A stretch of 64,000 bases of DNA. Source: Rhodothermales bacterium. Lineage in GTDB: Bacteria > Bacteroidota > Rhodothermia > Rhodothermales > VXPQ01. The position numbers and the translations under genes were made by a program. Below, piece after piece: positions 44,304 to 53,489 of this stretch. Under the pieces are notes generated by a model. The model saw only the letters and a list, made by a program, of their open reading frames with translations, was not told where the DNA came from and searched no databases. The DNA is taken from NCBI GenBank assembly GCA_951812335.1, contig OX638293.1, forward strand, positions 1,224,731-1,288,730. The letters run 5' to 3'. Each line of letters opens with the position of its first letter. Position 1 is the stretch's first letter.

Positions 44304-46922
44304 TTAATTGTCTTGTTCGTCGCTTTCCGCCTGCTCTACGAACTGGTTGAGGCCGTCGATAATCACGGCCTGTTTATCCGCGTCTTCCAGCGTGCCCAGG
44401 TACCCGGACAGCAAGGCGAGCGCCTCTTCCGTGCCCGTAGCTGCGATGCGGCTTACGGTGAAGGGCAAGATACGGGGCAACTCGGCCGAGAGCGCCATGT
44501 CCATGGCCCGGGGCATGTCTGTCGGCGCCAGAGGCTCCAGGGCATACCATGCCATCAGCGGGATATTCCGGTCTCCGGCGTCTTCGGCCCGTTTCGTGAG
44601 CGCGTCCAGCGCATCCCATCGCCGATCGGGCGCCATGCGCTGGAGGGCGCTTGCGATGTAGAGCCGGACCAGGGCGGAAGCATCCTCCCCGGCCATTCGC
44701 GCGAACGCCTGCGCCGCCTCTTCGGGCACGTTCCGGTCTTCGACCAGAAGATGGATCGCCCATGCCCGGACGTGTTCGTTGTCGTGGTCGAGCAGGCCGG
44801 TCAGCGACTCGTCCGAAAGGCCGCCTGTTACATGCAGCGCCCAGAGTGCCCGCAGCTTCCGCGTATCGTCCGGATTTTCCTCGAACCGGGTCCATAGCGC
44901 TTCGTGCACGGCTTCGTCCGATCCCCGGTCCTGCAGGATGCGCCGCGCGGTGCGCACGTACCAGTCGTTCGGGTGCATCTGGAGTTCGGCCAGTTCCAGG
45001 GAAGAGAGCCGCTCCAGATCGACCGGCGTCCACTCGTCGTTTTCGTGCGAAATCCGGTAGATGCGCCCGGTCTCGTGGTCGTGGCTATCGGGGTTGCCGT
45101 GATGGCACTGGTTCTTGTCGTACCAGTCGATGACATGCACGGACCCGTCCGGGCCGTATACGAGGTCCAGCATCTGGGACCAACTGTCGTGAGTCAGCAG
45201 AAAATCCTCTCCGTGCCGCCCCACGTACCCGGAGCCGCTTCGTTCGAGAATGTCCGTGTTTGCCCGGAATCCGTGGATGTTGTGCATGAAAATGCGCCCG
45301 TGGTATGTTTCCGGCCACGAGCCGCCCTGGTAGATCATGGCGCCTGCATGGGCATGTCCGCCGCCCGCTGCACCGGACCGCCGGTTGCCCGCATGGGGTC
45401 CCAGATTGCCCACCCAGTGCACATGGTCGCCGATCGGGTCCAGATCGTCGTACACGTACGGATTGAAATGCGCGCCGGCCTGCCGGATCATACGGGCGCC
45501 GGGAATGACATGGTGCAAGTGCGGAATGACGCAGGCCGTCAGGAACAGTTGCCCGTGCGCATCCCAGTCCAGCCCCCAGGAATTGCTGGTGCCGTACGCA
45601 AACACTTCGAAGATGTGCTTCGTCGGGTGATACCGCCATACGCCCGCATTGAGTTTTTCGCGGTCGGCGTCTTCCGCCCCCGGCTTGCCCACGTTCGAGT
45701 GGGTGAATACGCCGTGCGTACCGTAGAGCCAGCCGTCCGGTCCCCACATGAAGGAATTCAGGGTCTCGTGCGTGTCGTGGTAGCCGAACCCGTCCAGTAG
45801 CACCTCCGGGGGACCTGCGGGCCGGTCTCCGGATGCGTCGACAGGGATGTAGAGCAAGTAGGGAGCCGCCCCGACCCATACCCCTCCGAATCCCAGTTCC
45901 AGGCCGCTCACCAGATTCAATCCTTCCATGAAGACTTTCCGCACATCGAACGTCCCGTCTCCGTCGGTGTCTTCAAAAATGAGAATCCGATCTTTGCCTT
46001 CGCCTTCCGGGGCCCGGACCGGATAGGTCCGCCCCTCGACAATCCACACGCGCCCCCGGTGGTCGAGCGCCATTGCAATCGGATTGACGACATCCGGTTC
46101 CGTCGCCGCCAGTTGCACCTGGAAACCGTCCGGCACGGTCATCGTTTGTGCGGCTTCCTGTGCGCTTCCTCCTTCCAGCAATACTTCGTCCCAGGCCGGT
46201 AGCCTCGCGATACCGGAAGGATCGAGTTCATCCGGGAAGGAAGGCCGCTCCGCATGAAAACGAAAGTGATCGAAGTTGATGTGCGCATACGCGTTCTCGG
46301 GGATATAGGCTGCCGTGGAGCCGCCGGTGTCCTCGTCCACAAGACGGATGAAGATCGTTTCGCCGACATGCTTCTCCAGATCGGCCACGACGGGACGCAG
46401 GGCAAGGTCGTTGTCGCCGCTCGTCGAAAAAATGACGGCCCCGTCTCCGGCCCGGACCAGTTCCGCCCGGGTGCTTTCCAGCGCACCCCCGGAAATCAGA
46501 AAACTCGCGTACGGATGCGTCACCTCGAAAGGGGAAGACGTCAGCGTACCTTGGCTCGCCGGTCCGTGCACCACGCCGGAACTAACCCAACGGGCGCCCT
46601 TATGCCCGCTGCGCAAGGTCGCCGGTTCCTGTCCGCGCCGTTCCCGCAGCGACTGGATCATTTCCGCGACAACCGCTTCGCCCGAGGCGAACAGGTCGCC
46701 CTCGACGGGTTCGTTTCCGAAGGCTTCGCCTTCGACCGTCCAGTCGGTCAGATCACCTACCTCAAAGTCGAAGTTCAGCGTGCCCCCGTCGGCTGCCGGC
46801 GCATGCCCGGCATCCTGTGCAGCCGCCGGTACAGAATCTATTGAGACGGCGAACAAGACGGCAGCGACGGCAAGGGCGCTGCAAATAAAACCAGGTCGGA
46901 GCAGGGACAGGGCGACAGGCAT
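44304..46922 (-). CDS. PVC-type membrane-bound dehydrogenase domain protein with HEAT repeats
   Basis: A protein of 872 residues from ATG 46922, which has an AGAGG site in front; a longer start at 46982 is possible. Signal peptide ends near PAAAQ. A glucose/sorbosone-dehydrogenase-like beta-propeller (VPDGFQVQLAATEPDVVNPI; NSFMWGPDGWLYGTHGVF) follows, then HEAT repeats at the C-terminus. No heme-binding CxxCH motif was seen, which differs from many family members. The last ~160 residues are homologous to the C-terminus of the 48208 gene. Confidence 0.82.
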   Translation of the reverse strand: MPVALSLLRPGFICSALAVAAVLFAVSIDSVPAAAQDAGHAPAADGGTLNFDFEVGDLTDWTVEGEAFGNEPVEGDLFASGEAVVAEMIQSLRERRGQEPATLRSGHKGARWVSSGVVHGPASQGTLTSSPFEVTHPYASFLISGGALESTRAELVRAGDGAVIFSTSGDNDLALRPVVADLEKHVGETIFIRLVDEDTGGSTAAYIPENAYAHINFDHFRFHAERPSFPDELDPSGIARLPAWDEVLLEGGSAQEAAQTMTVPDGFQVQLAATEPDVVNPIAMALDHRGRVWIVEGRTYPVRAPEGEGKDRILIFEDTDGDGTFDVRKVFMEGLNLVSGLELGFGGVWVGAAPYLLYIPVDASGDRPAGPPEVLLDGFGYHDTHETLNSFMWGPDGWLYGTHGVFTHSNVGKPGAEDADREKLNAGVWRYHPTKHIFEVFAYGTSNSWGLDWDAHGQLFLTACVIPHLHHVIPGARMIRQAGAHFNPYVYDDLDPIGDHVHWVGNLGPHAGNRRSGAAGGGHAHAGAMIYQGGSWPETYHGRIFMHNIHGFRANTDILERSGSGYVGRHGEDFLLTHDSWSQMLDLVYGPDGSVHVIDWYDKNQCHHGNPDSHDHETGRIYRISHENDEWTPVDLERLSSLELAELQMHPNDWYVRTARRILQDRGSDEAVHEALWTRFEENPDDTRKLRALWALHVTGGLSDESLTGLLDHDNEHVRAWAIHLLVEDRNVPEEAAQAFARMAGEDASALVRLYIASALQRMAPDRRWDALDALTKRAEDAGDRNIPLMAWYALEPLAPTDMPRAMDMALSAELPRILPFTVSRIAATGTEEALALLSGYLGTLEDADKQAVIIDGLNQFVEQAESDEQDN

Positions 46923-47004
46923 GGAAACCTCTTGTGGGTAATGTGATATACTGTAACAGGTATTTCTACGCCGGCGCTGCACATGCTCGCATCCGCCGGG
47001 CTGT

Positions 47005-48204
47005 TTACCGGATTTTCTGGCGAAATATATACGTGCCTTTCTTGTTTACGACCAGAATGTCCGGATACTCGTCGCCGTTCGCATCCTCCACCGCAAGCGC
47101 GACCCCGACCCCTGAATCGTCGTCGACGAGATGGGGGGTCCAGACAACCTCGCCGTTCTCCGTCCGCGTGAGCCGGAACCAGTAGAGCACAGGTGGGGCA
47201 TTCGGTTCGGGGTCCATGGCCTCGCCGTGCGCCCGGAATCGTTTTCCGGTCACGATATCCTTCAGTCCGTCCCGGTCCATGTCCACCAGCGCTACGGCAT
47301 GCAACTGGGAGAACCGGGCCCTGCCCGGCTCGTTCGCCGCATCTTCCCGAAGAATAATGTATTTCTCGAATCCGCCGCCCGGGAGCTGACGAAACCATGA
47401 AAGCCCCCAGCCGTGCGCGTCGCGGCTCGTGATCACGTCGTTCAGCCCGTCTCCGTCCACATCGTAGGCGTACATTTGCGCGCCGCCGAGGGCGAACGCT
47501 TCTTCATGGTGTTTCCAGGAAGTGTCCACATCGAATCCCGGGTTTTCCCACCATCCGTTCGACATGAGCAGGTCAGGCAACGCGTCGCCGTTCACATCTC
47601 CGACCCCGAACCCGTGCGTGAAGCGCAATAACTCCTCGTACGGACCGGCGACCTGCCGAAACGTCCACGGTTCGGTCGGACGCTCCGGATCGTACGAGGC
47701 ATAGCCCAGATATCCTTCCACATGGCAGACGATGTCCGGATGTCCGTTTCCGGTGATATCCAGAATGTGAGGCGACTCGTTATCCACGGTGGGGAAGGCG
47801 AGATGCCGCGTCCAGTACCCGATTTCCTCTGCATCCGGATCTCCGGGATTTTCGTACCAGAACGCCTCTTGTCCCGGAAATCCGATCACAAGAATGTCGT
47901 TCCGCCCGTCGTCGTTGAAATCGTGCACGTCGACGATGAAGTTGTCCGAATACGAAAAGCCCTTGATGCTGAACGGCTTGGGTTCGTAGAACGCATGACG
48001 CGCCTCGAACGAAGGACCGGCGTACCAGTACGGCCCCGCTACCAGGTCCGCCGCGCCGTCGCCGTTCAGGTCTCCGATAGCGCCTCCTTCTGCAAAAAAT
48101 ACATCGGTGAGATGTGTTTTGTCGAAGGCGGATTGTCCCGTTGCGGCGCCTGCCGAACAGAACAAGAGGCCTGCGCAGAAGGCCGCATACATTGTTTTAG
48201 TCAT
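47005..48204 (-). CDS. FG-GAP/VCBS repeat exported protein
   Basis: A protein of 399 residues with a signal peptide (GAATGQ). At least six calcium-binding-like loops (DLNGDGAAD, DFNDDGRND, DVNGDALPD, DVDGDGLND, DMDRDGLKD, DANGDEYPD) mark a seven-bladed beta propeller. It is probably extracytoplasmic and may bind a ligand or polysaccharide. It is 3 bp after the cupredoxin-HEAT gene and 82 bp before the dehydrogenase gene, all on the minus strand. Confidence 0.88.
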   Translation of the reverse strand: MTKTMYAAFCAGLLFCSAGAATGQSAFDKTHLTDVFFAEGGAIGDLNGDGAADLVAGPYWYAGPSFEARHAFYEPKPFSIKGFSYSDNFIVDVHDFNDDGRNDILVIGFPGQEAFWYENPGDPDAEEIGYWTRHLAFPTVDNESPHILDITGNGHPDIVCHVEGYLGYASYDPERPTEPWTFRQVAGPYEELLRFTHGFGVGDVNGDALPDLLMSNGWWENPGFDVDTSWKHHEEAFALGGAQMYAYDVDGDGLNDVITSRDAHGWGLSWFRQLPGGGFEKYIILREDAANEPGRARFSQLHAVALVDMDRDGLKDIVTGKRFRAHGEAMDPEPNAPPVLYWFRLTRTENGEVVWTPHLVDDDSGVGVALAVEDANGDEYPDILVVNKKGTYIFRQKIR

Positions 48205-48207
48205 AGG

Positions 48208-49284
48208 TCAGTCGGGTTTGACGATCCGGTTGATGCCGTACAGGATGGTTTTTCGTGCTTCGGCGTTCGCTTCGGGCAGATGCCCGGAAAGGACGCGAAG
48301 CGCTTCCTGCGATCCTTCCGCAGCGATACGTTCTACAGTAAAGGATAATACATTTGGCCATTCCGAAACCAGTGCCAGCACCAGCGCCCGATCCATATCC
48401 ACCGGCACGGCGGCCTCGGTGGCGTGCCAGATCAGTATCGCCAGCGCTGCAGCGTCTTCTGCATGGCTGTGCAGTCCTTCCAGTACATCCCAGCGGCGTT
48501 CTGGCGCGACTCGCCGCAACGTTTCTGCGAGATACATTCTCACCAGGGCGGAGGTATCCTCGCGGGCTATGCGCACAAAAGCGTTCAGGACATGCTCCGG
48601 GGCATTCCCGTCCTCGGCAAGCAGTTGGACGGCTCTTGCCCGGATGTGCTCGTTGCGGTGATCCAGAAAACCCGTCAGCTCTGTGTTTGTGAGGCTGTCG
48701 GTTGTCTGCAAATCTGCATGGAGCGGCAGTTCCAGCGCAGGAAGGGGAATATCTTCCGGAGGGGGCAGCTCGCTCAGGGAAGGCACGCGCGTTGTATTTC
48801 TGTCATCCCCATTCGCTTCCGGCGCAGGCCCGGCGGCAACCCCTGCTTCCCGTATAATTTTAAATCGTCCTTCCATGCCGGCGGCCCGGTGCCCCGGAAT
48901 CGTGCAGTAATAGATATCGTCTTCCACGGCGATAAACGTGAGGTCGGTCCGCTCGCCGATGTCCAGGATCTCCTTCGTTTTAATTAGCAATGTTTCGAGG
49001 GCCAGATCGTGAACCAGCGGCTCGATGTTCACAATGACGATACGCACGGTTTCGCCTTTCTCTGCCCGCAACACCGGATTGCGCACCCCGTCGATATCGC
49101 CGCCCACGCCCCAGTATCCGAGGATGTTGGTTTCAAGGACATATTCGCGGTCCGCATCCACAGCCTCCTGCGCGAGGACGGGGCGCAAGGCGAGGAGGAG
49201 TATTGCTATGAAACCCGGCAACAGGATGCAGATGCGGCGGCAAAGCATGATCCGAACAGCAAATGAATTTCGGCGATTATGCAT
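48208..49284 (-). CDS. Cupredoxin-HEAT-repeat fusion protein
   Basis: A protein of 358 residues with a signal peptide (RPVLAQ). The first half is a cupredoxin: an early His in PLVHDLAL and the C-x4-H-x4-M ligand set in CTIPGHRAAGM, as in type 1 copper proteins. A Pro-rich linker (PPPEDIPLPALEL) follows. The second half aligns along ~160 residues with the HEAT C-terminus of the PVC-type protein (LDHRNEHIRARAVQLLAEDG). It may shuttle electrons to the dehydrogenase; this is inference. Confidence 0.83.
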   Translation of the reverse strand: MHNRRNSFAVRIMLCRRICILLPGFIAILLLALRPVLAQEAVDADREYVLETNILGYWGVGGDIDGVRNPVLRAEKGETVRIVIVNIEPLVHDLALETLLIKTKEILDIGERTDLTFIAVEDDIYYCTIPGHRAAGMEGRFKIIREAGVAAGPAPEANGDDRNTTRVPSLSELPPPEDIPLPALELPLHADLQTTDSLTNTELTGFLDHRNEHIRARAVQLLAEDGNAPEHVLNAFVRIAREDTSALVRMYLAETLRRVAPERRWDVLEGLHSHAEDAAALAILIWHATEAAVPVDMDRALVLALVSEWPNVLSFTVERIAAEGSQEALRVLSGHLPEANAEARKTILYGINRIVKPD

Positions 49285-49750
49285 AGAGTCTACGGCGTCT
49301 GCTTTGGCCGGGCCGATTAGAAAATGCTCCGCCTATCCGGCATCCGCTTCCTGCAAGCGCATGCACCTCAATCAATATGGCCGAAGAGGCAAACCGCATC
49401 ACGGGATAATTTCACGAAGAATGTAAAATCTTCGCAAAGATGGTGGATACTCTGATTACGTCCGCGAGGTTCAGAGGCTGAGAGGGGTGTGCTGGCAAGG
49501 AAGGACGAAGCAAGGTGGCAGGCCCCACATAATGAGAAATGACGCAGCCAGCATATTTTTGGCAGCTTCCCGAACGGCGCTTCACGCACGCGATGCCTCG
49601 AATCCGCATCGTTTCCTGCTAATTCCGACGATGCAATTATGATACCCTTATAATACGCGCGAATGTGAAGTGCTGATCGAAGTGGATTTAATCAGAGTAT
49701 CCATATTATATTGCTTACTGAATTTACAATGCTCGTATCGCTTAAACATT
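49285..49750. other. 466-bp non-coding gap containing element copy A
   Basis: This divergent gap lies between the cupredoxin gene (minus) and the Gfo/Idh/MocA gene (plus). It contains the full repeat copy A (49445-49702), so promoters for both directions may be displaced or supplied by the repeat. No gene recognised. Confidence 0.6.
49445..49702 (+). repeat. Full copy (A) of a 258-bp dispersed element with terminal inverted repeats
   Basis: The left end reads GGATACTCTGATTA and the right end reads TAATCAGAGTATCC, a perfect 14-bp inverted repeat. The interior has CTGGCAAGGA and GCCAGC arms that can form a long hairpin. The interior has no protein-like frame. It lies 48 bp before the Gfo/Idh/MocA start. 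No clear target-site duplication is visible. Confidence 0.9.
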
Positions 49751-50860
49751 ATGCCTGACAAGATCAAAGTTGCGGTCGTCGGACTGGGTTTCGGCGCCGA
49801 GTTCATACCGATATATCAACGCCATCCCGACGCCGAACTGTGGGCGATTTGCAAGCGGGACGAAAAGGGTCTGCGCGAGATTGGAGATCAGTTCGGCGTA
49901 GAGCGCCGCTATACGGACCTGAAAGCGCTTCTTGCGGATCCGGAAGTGGACGCTATTCACATCAACACCCCGATTGCGTCCCATGCTCCAATGTCTCTGG
50001 CCGCCCTGGAAGCAGGCAAGCACACGGCTTGTACCGTGCCTATGGCGACCACCGTGGAAGAATGTCTCCGGATAGCGGAGGCTCGTCGCCGGAGCGGAAA
50101 GGTGTATATGATGATGGAAACGGCCATCTACACCCGAGAATTCCTGTATGCCCTCGAACTTCTCGAGTCGGGGCGTCTCGGGAAAATACAGTTTCTGCGC
50201 GGCTCGCATCAGCAGAACATGGGCCTGCCCGGATGGCCCGCCTACTGGTACGGATTTCCCCCTATGCACTACGCTACGCACGCGGTCAGCCCGTTGCTGT
50301 TGCTCGCCGGGGCGCGCGCCGAATCCGTCGTGTGTTTCGGCTCCGGGCGTATCCAGGACGATTATATCGAGCCCTACGGCTCCCCGTTTGCCGTCGAGTC
50401 CGCGCTGGTCTCGATGGTGGATTCGGACCTGGCCTGCGAAGTGACCCGGTCCCTTTTCAACACCATTCGGCAGTATCGGGAAAGCTTCGACGTATACGGC
50501 ACGGAAAGTTCGTTCGAGTGGGAACAGACGATCGGCGACGGGCCGGTCGTATACTCCGGCTACGAAGACGCCGAGCGCATCGAGGTACCCGACTACGCCC
50601 ACTTGCTTCCCGGCGAGATTGCGCGCTTTACCACCGGCGGCGTCTACGATGACGAGCACGAGCACACGTCGTTCATTCAGGGCGGCGGGCATGGCGGGTC
50701 GCACCCGCACATGATCCACGAATTTCTTCGGGCGATTCTGGAAGACCGCGAGTCGATCTCCGATGCGGCTCCTGCAGCCAACTGGACGATGACGGGCATT
50801 TGCGCCCACGAATCGGCCATGCAGGGAGGGCGGCGCATCGACATCCCCGAAATCCCCTGA
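49751..50860 (+). CDS. Gfo/Idh/MocA-family oxidoreductase
   Basis: A protein of 369 residues from ATG 49751. The NAD(P)-binding motif is VAVVGLGFGAEFIP, with INTPIASHAPMSLAALEAGK and the catalytic-domain ending near the HMIHEFLRAILED region. A canonical EKP lysine is replaced in the TACTVPMATT segment, which is unusual. It probably oxidises a sugar or inositol-like compound. An MFS transporter follows 31 bp later. Confidence 0.83.
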   Translation: MPDKIKVAVVGLGFGAEFIPIYQRHPDAELWAICKRDEKGLREIGDQFGVERRYTDLKALLADPEVDAIHINTPIASHAPMSLAALEAGKHTACTVPMATTVEECLRIAEARRRSGKVYMMMETAIYTREFLYALELLESGRLGKIQFLRGSHQQNMGLPGWPAYWYGFPPMHYATHAVSPLLLLAGARAESVVCFGSGRIQDDYIEPYGSPFAVESALVSMVDSDLACEVTRSLFNTIRQYRESFDVYGTESSFEWEQTIGDGPVVYSGYEDAERIEVPDYAHLLPGEIARFTTGGVYDDEHEHTSFIQGGGHGGSHPHMIHEFLRAILEDRESISDAAPAANWTMTGICAHESAMQGGRRIDIPEIP

Positions 50861-50891
50861 AACTTTCGTTCATTCATCCCGCAACACCATT

Positions 50892-52271
50892 ATGGTCAAT
50901 AAAAACCGTCTTTTCGTAGGAAGCATCGTGGCGCTGGTCGCCACGTCTTTCGGCTTCGTTATCCGGGCAGGCCTTCTTTTCGAATGGGGCACAGAGTTCA
51001 ATCTGAGCGGTGTAGAGTTGGGATGGATTACCGGGGCCGGCGTCCTCGGCTTCCCTCTTACGATCATTCTGTTCAGTCTGATCATCGACAAGATCGGGTA
51101 CCATACGTCGATCCGCATCGCGTGTGCGGGGCATGTGCTCTCCGCGCTCGTAACGATATGCGCCGGGCATATAGGCGACCCGTTCTGGGTGCTCTACATC
51201 GGCACATTCATACTGGCGCTTGCAAACGGTATCGTGGAGGCTGTCATCAATCCGGCGGTAGCCACCTTGTACCCCAATTCCAAGACGCATCACCTGAATA
51301 TCCTGCATGCGGGGTGGCCGGGCGGCCTCGTGGCGGGCGGTATCCTGCTTATCGCGGTCGGCGACATCGGCTGGCGCTGGCAGGTGGCGTTCGTGATTCT
51401 GCCCACGCTGGTTTACGGCTGGATGCTGATTCGGGAGACCTGGCCGGTGCAGGAGCGCGTGGCCGCGGGCGTCGGGTACGGGGGTATGCTCAAGACCATG
51501 CTCCACCCCCTGTTTATCATCTTGCTCATCATCATGGTCCCCTTGGCCATTACAGAATTGGGGACGGACAGCTGGATTACGGCGCTGATGACCAGCGTCC
51601 TGAGTAACACTCCCGTGCATCCGCTGTGGGTCCTGGTGTACACCTCGGCCATTATGTTCGTGCTTCGGTTTTTCGCCGGGCCGATCGTTCACCGGATCAA
51701 TCCGCTGGGTCTCCTCGCATGCAGCGCCGGGATCGCCTGCATAGGGCTTGTTCTGCTTTCGCAGGCGGGGTCGGTACTTTGGTACGTATTCCTTGCCGCC
51801 ACCTGCTATGGTCTCGGCAAAACCTTCTTCTGGCCGACGACGCTGGGCGTGGTTTCCGAGCAGTTTCCTCAGGGCGGCGCCATGACGATCAACACGATTG
51901 CGGGCGTCGGCATGCTTGCGGCGGGTGCGCTTGGCGGTCCGATCATTGGCGCCATACAGGATAACTCCATTACGAACCAGGTACAGGAGCAGGTTGCAGA
52001 CCTCAGTGAACAGATACTTGGCGAGGAGCGTACCGCCCTGCTCGGGACCGTACCCTATCGTCCGCTTGACGACGATGCCGTAGCGATGCTGCCCGAGGAA
52101 GATCAGGAACGTGTCGTGGCTGTGCAATCGACAGCGAGCCAGTTGGCGTTGAAGACCGTGGCATGGCTTCCGGCCTTCATGTTCATATGCTACATACTCC
52201 TGATCCTGTACTTCCGGTCGAAGGGCGGGTACAAGGCCGTCGAACTGAAGGTGGAGGAAGAAACCGGCTGA
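50892..52271 (+). CDS. MFS transporter
   Basis: A protein of 459 residues with about 12 transmembrane helices. The first helices include ATSFGFVIRAGLLFEWG and the loop DKIGYHTSIRIACAGH resembles the MFS signature. A long cytoplasmic or periplasmic acidic loop (around residues 355-420) sits before the last helix. It likely imports the substrate of the adjacent oxidoreductase. Confidence 0.86.
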   Translation: MVNKNRLFVGSIVALVATSFGFVIRAGLLFEWGTEFNLSGVELGWITGAGVLGFPLTIILFSLIIDKIGYHTSIRIACAGHVLSALVTICAGHIGDPFWVLYIGTFILALANGIVEAVINPAVATLYPNSKTHHLNILHAGWPGGLVAGGILLIAVGDIGWRWQVAFVILPTLVYGWMLIRETWPVQERVAAGVGYGGMLKTMLHPLFIILLIIMVPLAITELGTDSWITALMTSVLSNTPVHPLWVLVYTSAIMFVLRFFAGPIVHRINPLGLLACSAGIACIGLVLLSQAGSVLWYVFLAATCYGLGKTFFWPTTLGVVSEQFPQGGAMTINTIAGVGMLAAGALGGPIIGAIQDNSITNQVQEQVADLSEQILGEERTALLGTVPYRPLDDDAVAMLPEEDQERVVAVQSTASQLALKTVAWLPAFMFICYILLILYFRSKGGYKAVELKVEEETG

Positions 52272-52289
52272 AATTTAGCGCCGGTCTTC

Positions 52290-52303
52290 TGATCAGAGTA
52301 TCC
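52290..52303. repeat. Isolated end (F) of the dispersed element
   Basis: The 14 bases TGATCAGAGTATCC occur just after the MFS stop and 85 bp before the full copy B. The interior is absent. It may be the relic of an adjacent or earlier copy. Confidence 0.7.
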
Positions 52304-52332
52304 TGATACATACATCCATTGCAACGTACGGT

Positions 52333-52365
52333 CGGAGCGCCGCCGGGGAAACCGGGGGCGCTCCG
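52333..52365. terminator. Strong hairpin between element end F and copy B
   Basis: A perfect 9-bp stem CGGAGCGCC (52333-52341) / GGCGCTCCG (52357-52365) with an inner CCGG/CCGG pair forms a stable hairpin. There is no T tract, so it may act as an mRNA-stabilising or factor-dependent terminator rather than an intrinsic one. It follows the MFS gene. Confidence 0.5.
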
Positions 52366-52387
52366 GCGCGTCTCTGCGATAATCCAT

Positions 52388-52645
52388 GGGATGCTCTGAT
52401 CAAGTCCACTTCGATCAGCGCTTCACTTTCACGCGTAAAGGACGATATGCTTGCATCGTTGAAATCAGCTAAAAACACGGCGGATTCGGGTCGTCTCGGC
52501 CGTGAAGCGCCCTTCGGGAGGCAGACAGAGGCGCGCTGGCTGTGTCATTCCTCATTTATGTGGGGCCTACCACATTGCTTCGTCATTCCTTGCCAGCGCC
52601 CCCCTTTCAGCCTCTGAATCTTTGCGGACTTAATCAGAGCATCCC
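52388..52645 (-). repeat. Full copy (B) of the dispersed element
   Basis: 258 bp, inverted relative to copy A. Its ends are GGGATGCTCTGATC and TAATCAGAGCATCCC, so both termini share a compensating change (TATC to CATC and its partner). The interior stem GCGCTGGC (52533-52540) / GCCAGCGC (52592-52599) is intact. CATG flanks on both sides may be a target duplication. It ends 36 bp before the DUF1080 start. Confidence 0.9.
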
Positions 52646-52681
52646 ATGCAACAAATCTTTTCTCATCATATCCCTGACGCC

Positions 52682-53446
52682 ATGAAATCGACACGCTATG
52701 CACTTTCGCTCTGCATGATTCTGTTGCTCGCGCTGTGCGCTGCGCCCCGGACGACCCATGCCCAGATGGAGGCCCCGGAGGGCTACACGTCCATATTCAA
52801 CGGGGAAAACCTCGACGGCTGGGTCATTCCCGAAGGCGACGGCGGCCACTGGAATGTGATCGACGGCGTGATCGACTATGATGCGGAAAGCGAGGCCGAA
52901 GGGGACAAGAGCCTCTGGACCGAAAAGGAGTATTGCGACTACACGCTCAAGATCGACTGGCGTATTACCACCGTCGAGCCGTACACGAATCCCAATGTGC
53001 CGATTATCCTTGCCGACGGCACCCACAAGAAGGACCAGGACGGCAAGGTCATGGTGATGTCCGTGCCCGATTCCGATTCGGGTATTATTCCGCGCGGCCA
53101 TGGAAAGGCTCAGCACAACATCTGGAACTGGCCGTACGGGTCCGGAGAAGTCTATGGCTACCGTATGGATGCGAACCAGCCGCCGGAAGTTCGCCGGGCC
53201 GCCTTGCCGCTCGTCAATGCGGACCATGCCATCGGGGAATGGAACGCTTCGAAGATCGTCGTTCGGGGTCAGTTCATGACTATCCGGATCAATGGGCAAC
53301 TTGTCATCGATCGCATTCATCTGAACGAAATTCCCGACTGCGGCCCTATCGGCTTACAGCACCATGGCCACAAGAACGACGCCGGGGAATGGGTCAGCCC
53401 GCCTGCGCTCGTGCAATTCCGTAATATCCATGTAAAGGAGCACTGA
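52682..53446 (+). CDS. DUF1080 exported protein
   Basis: A protein of 254 residues from ATG 52682 with a signal peptide (TTHAQ). The DUF1080 signature is GYTSIFNGENLDGWVIPEGD, YTLKIDWRI and the terminal VQFRNIHVKEH. It resembles 3-keto-disaccharide hydrolase proteins. It is preceded by full element copy B and follows the MFS transporter. Confidence 0.87.
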   Translation: MKSTRYALSLCMILLLALCAAPRTTHAQMEAPEGYTSIFNGENLDGWVIPEGDGGHWNVIDGVIDYDAESEAEGDKSLWTEKEYCDYTLKIDWRITTVEPYTNPNVPIILADGTHKKDQDGKVMVMSVPDSDSGIIPRGHGKAQHNIWNWPYGSGEVYGYRMDANQPPEVRRAALPLVNADHAIGEWNASKIVVRGQFMTIRINGQLVIDRIHLNEIPDCGPIGLQHHGHKNDAGEWVSPPALVQFRNIHVKEH

Positions 53447-53489
53447 GCCGGGATTCCGCGTAACCGGGGCGCTGCGGTTGTGCGGTGCC

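Noticed and set aside
49670-49750. Upstream in-frame extension of the Gfo/Idh/MocA gene into repeat copy A
   Set aside because: The extension is encoded by the repeat itself and is not conserved protein sequence; ATG 49751 fits the family start.
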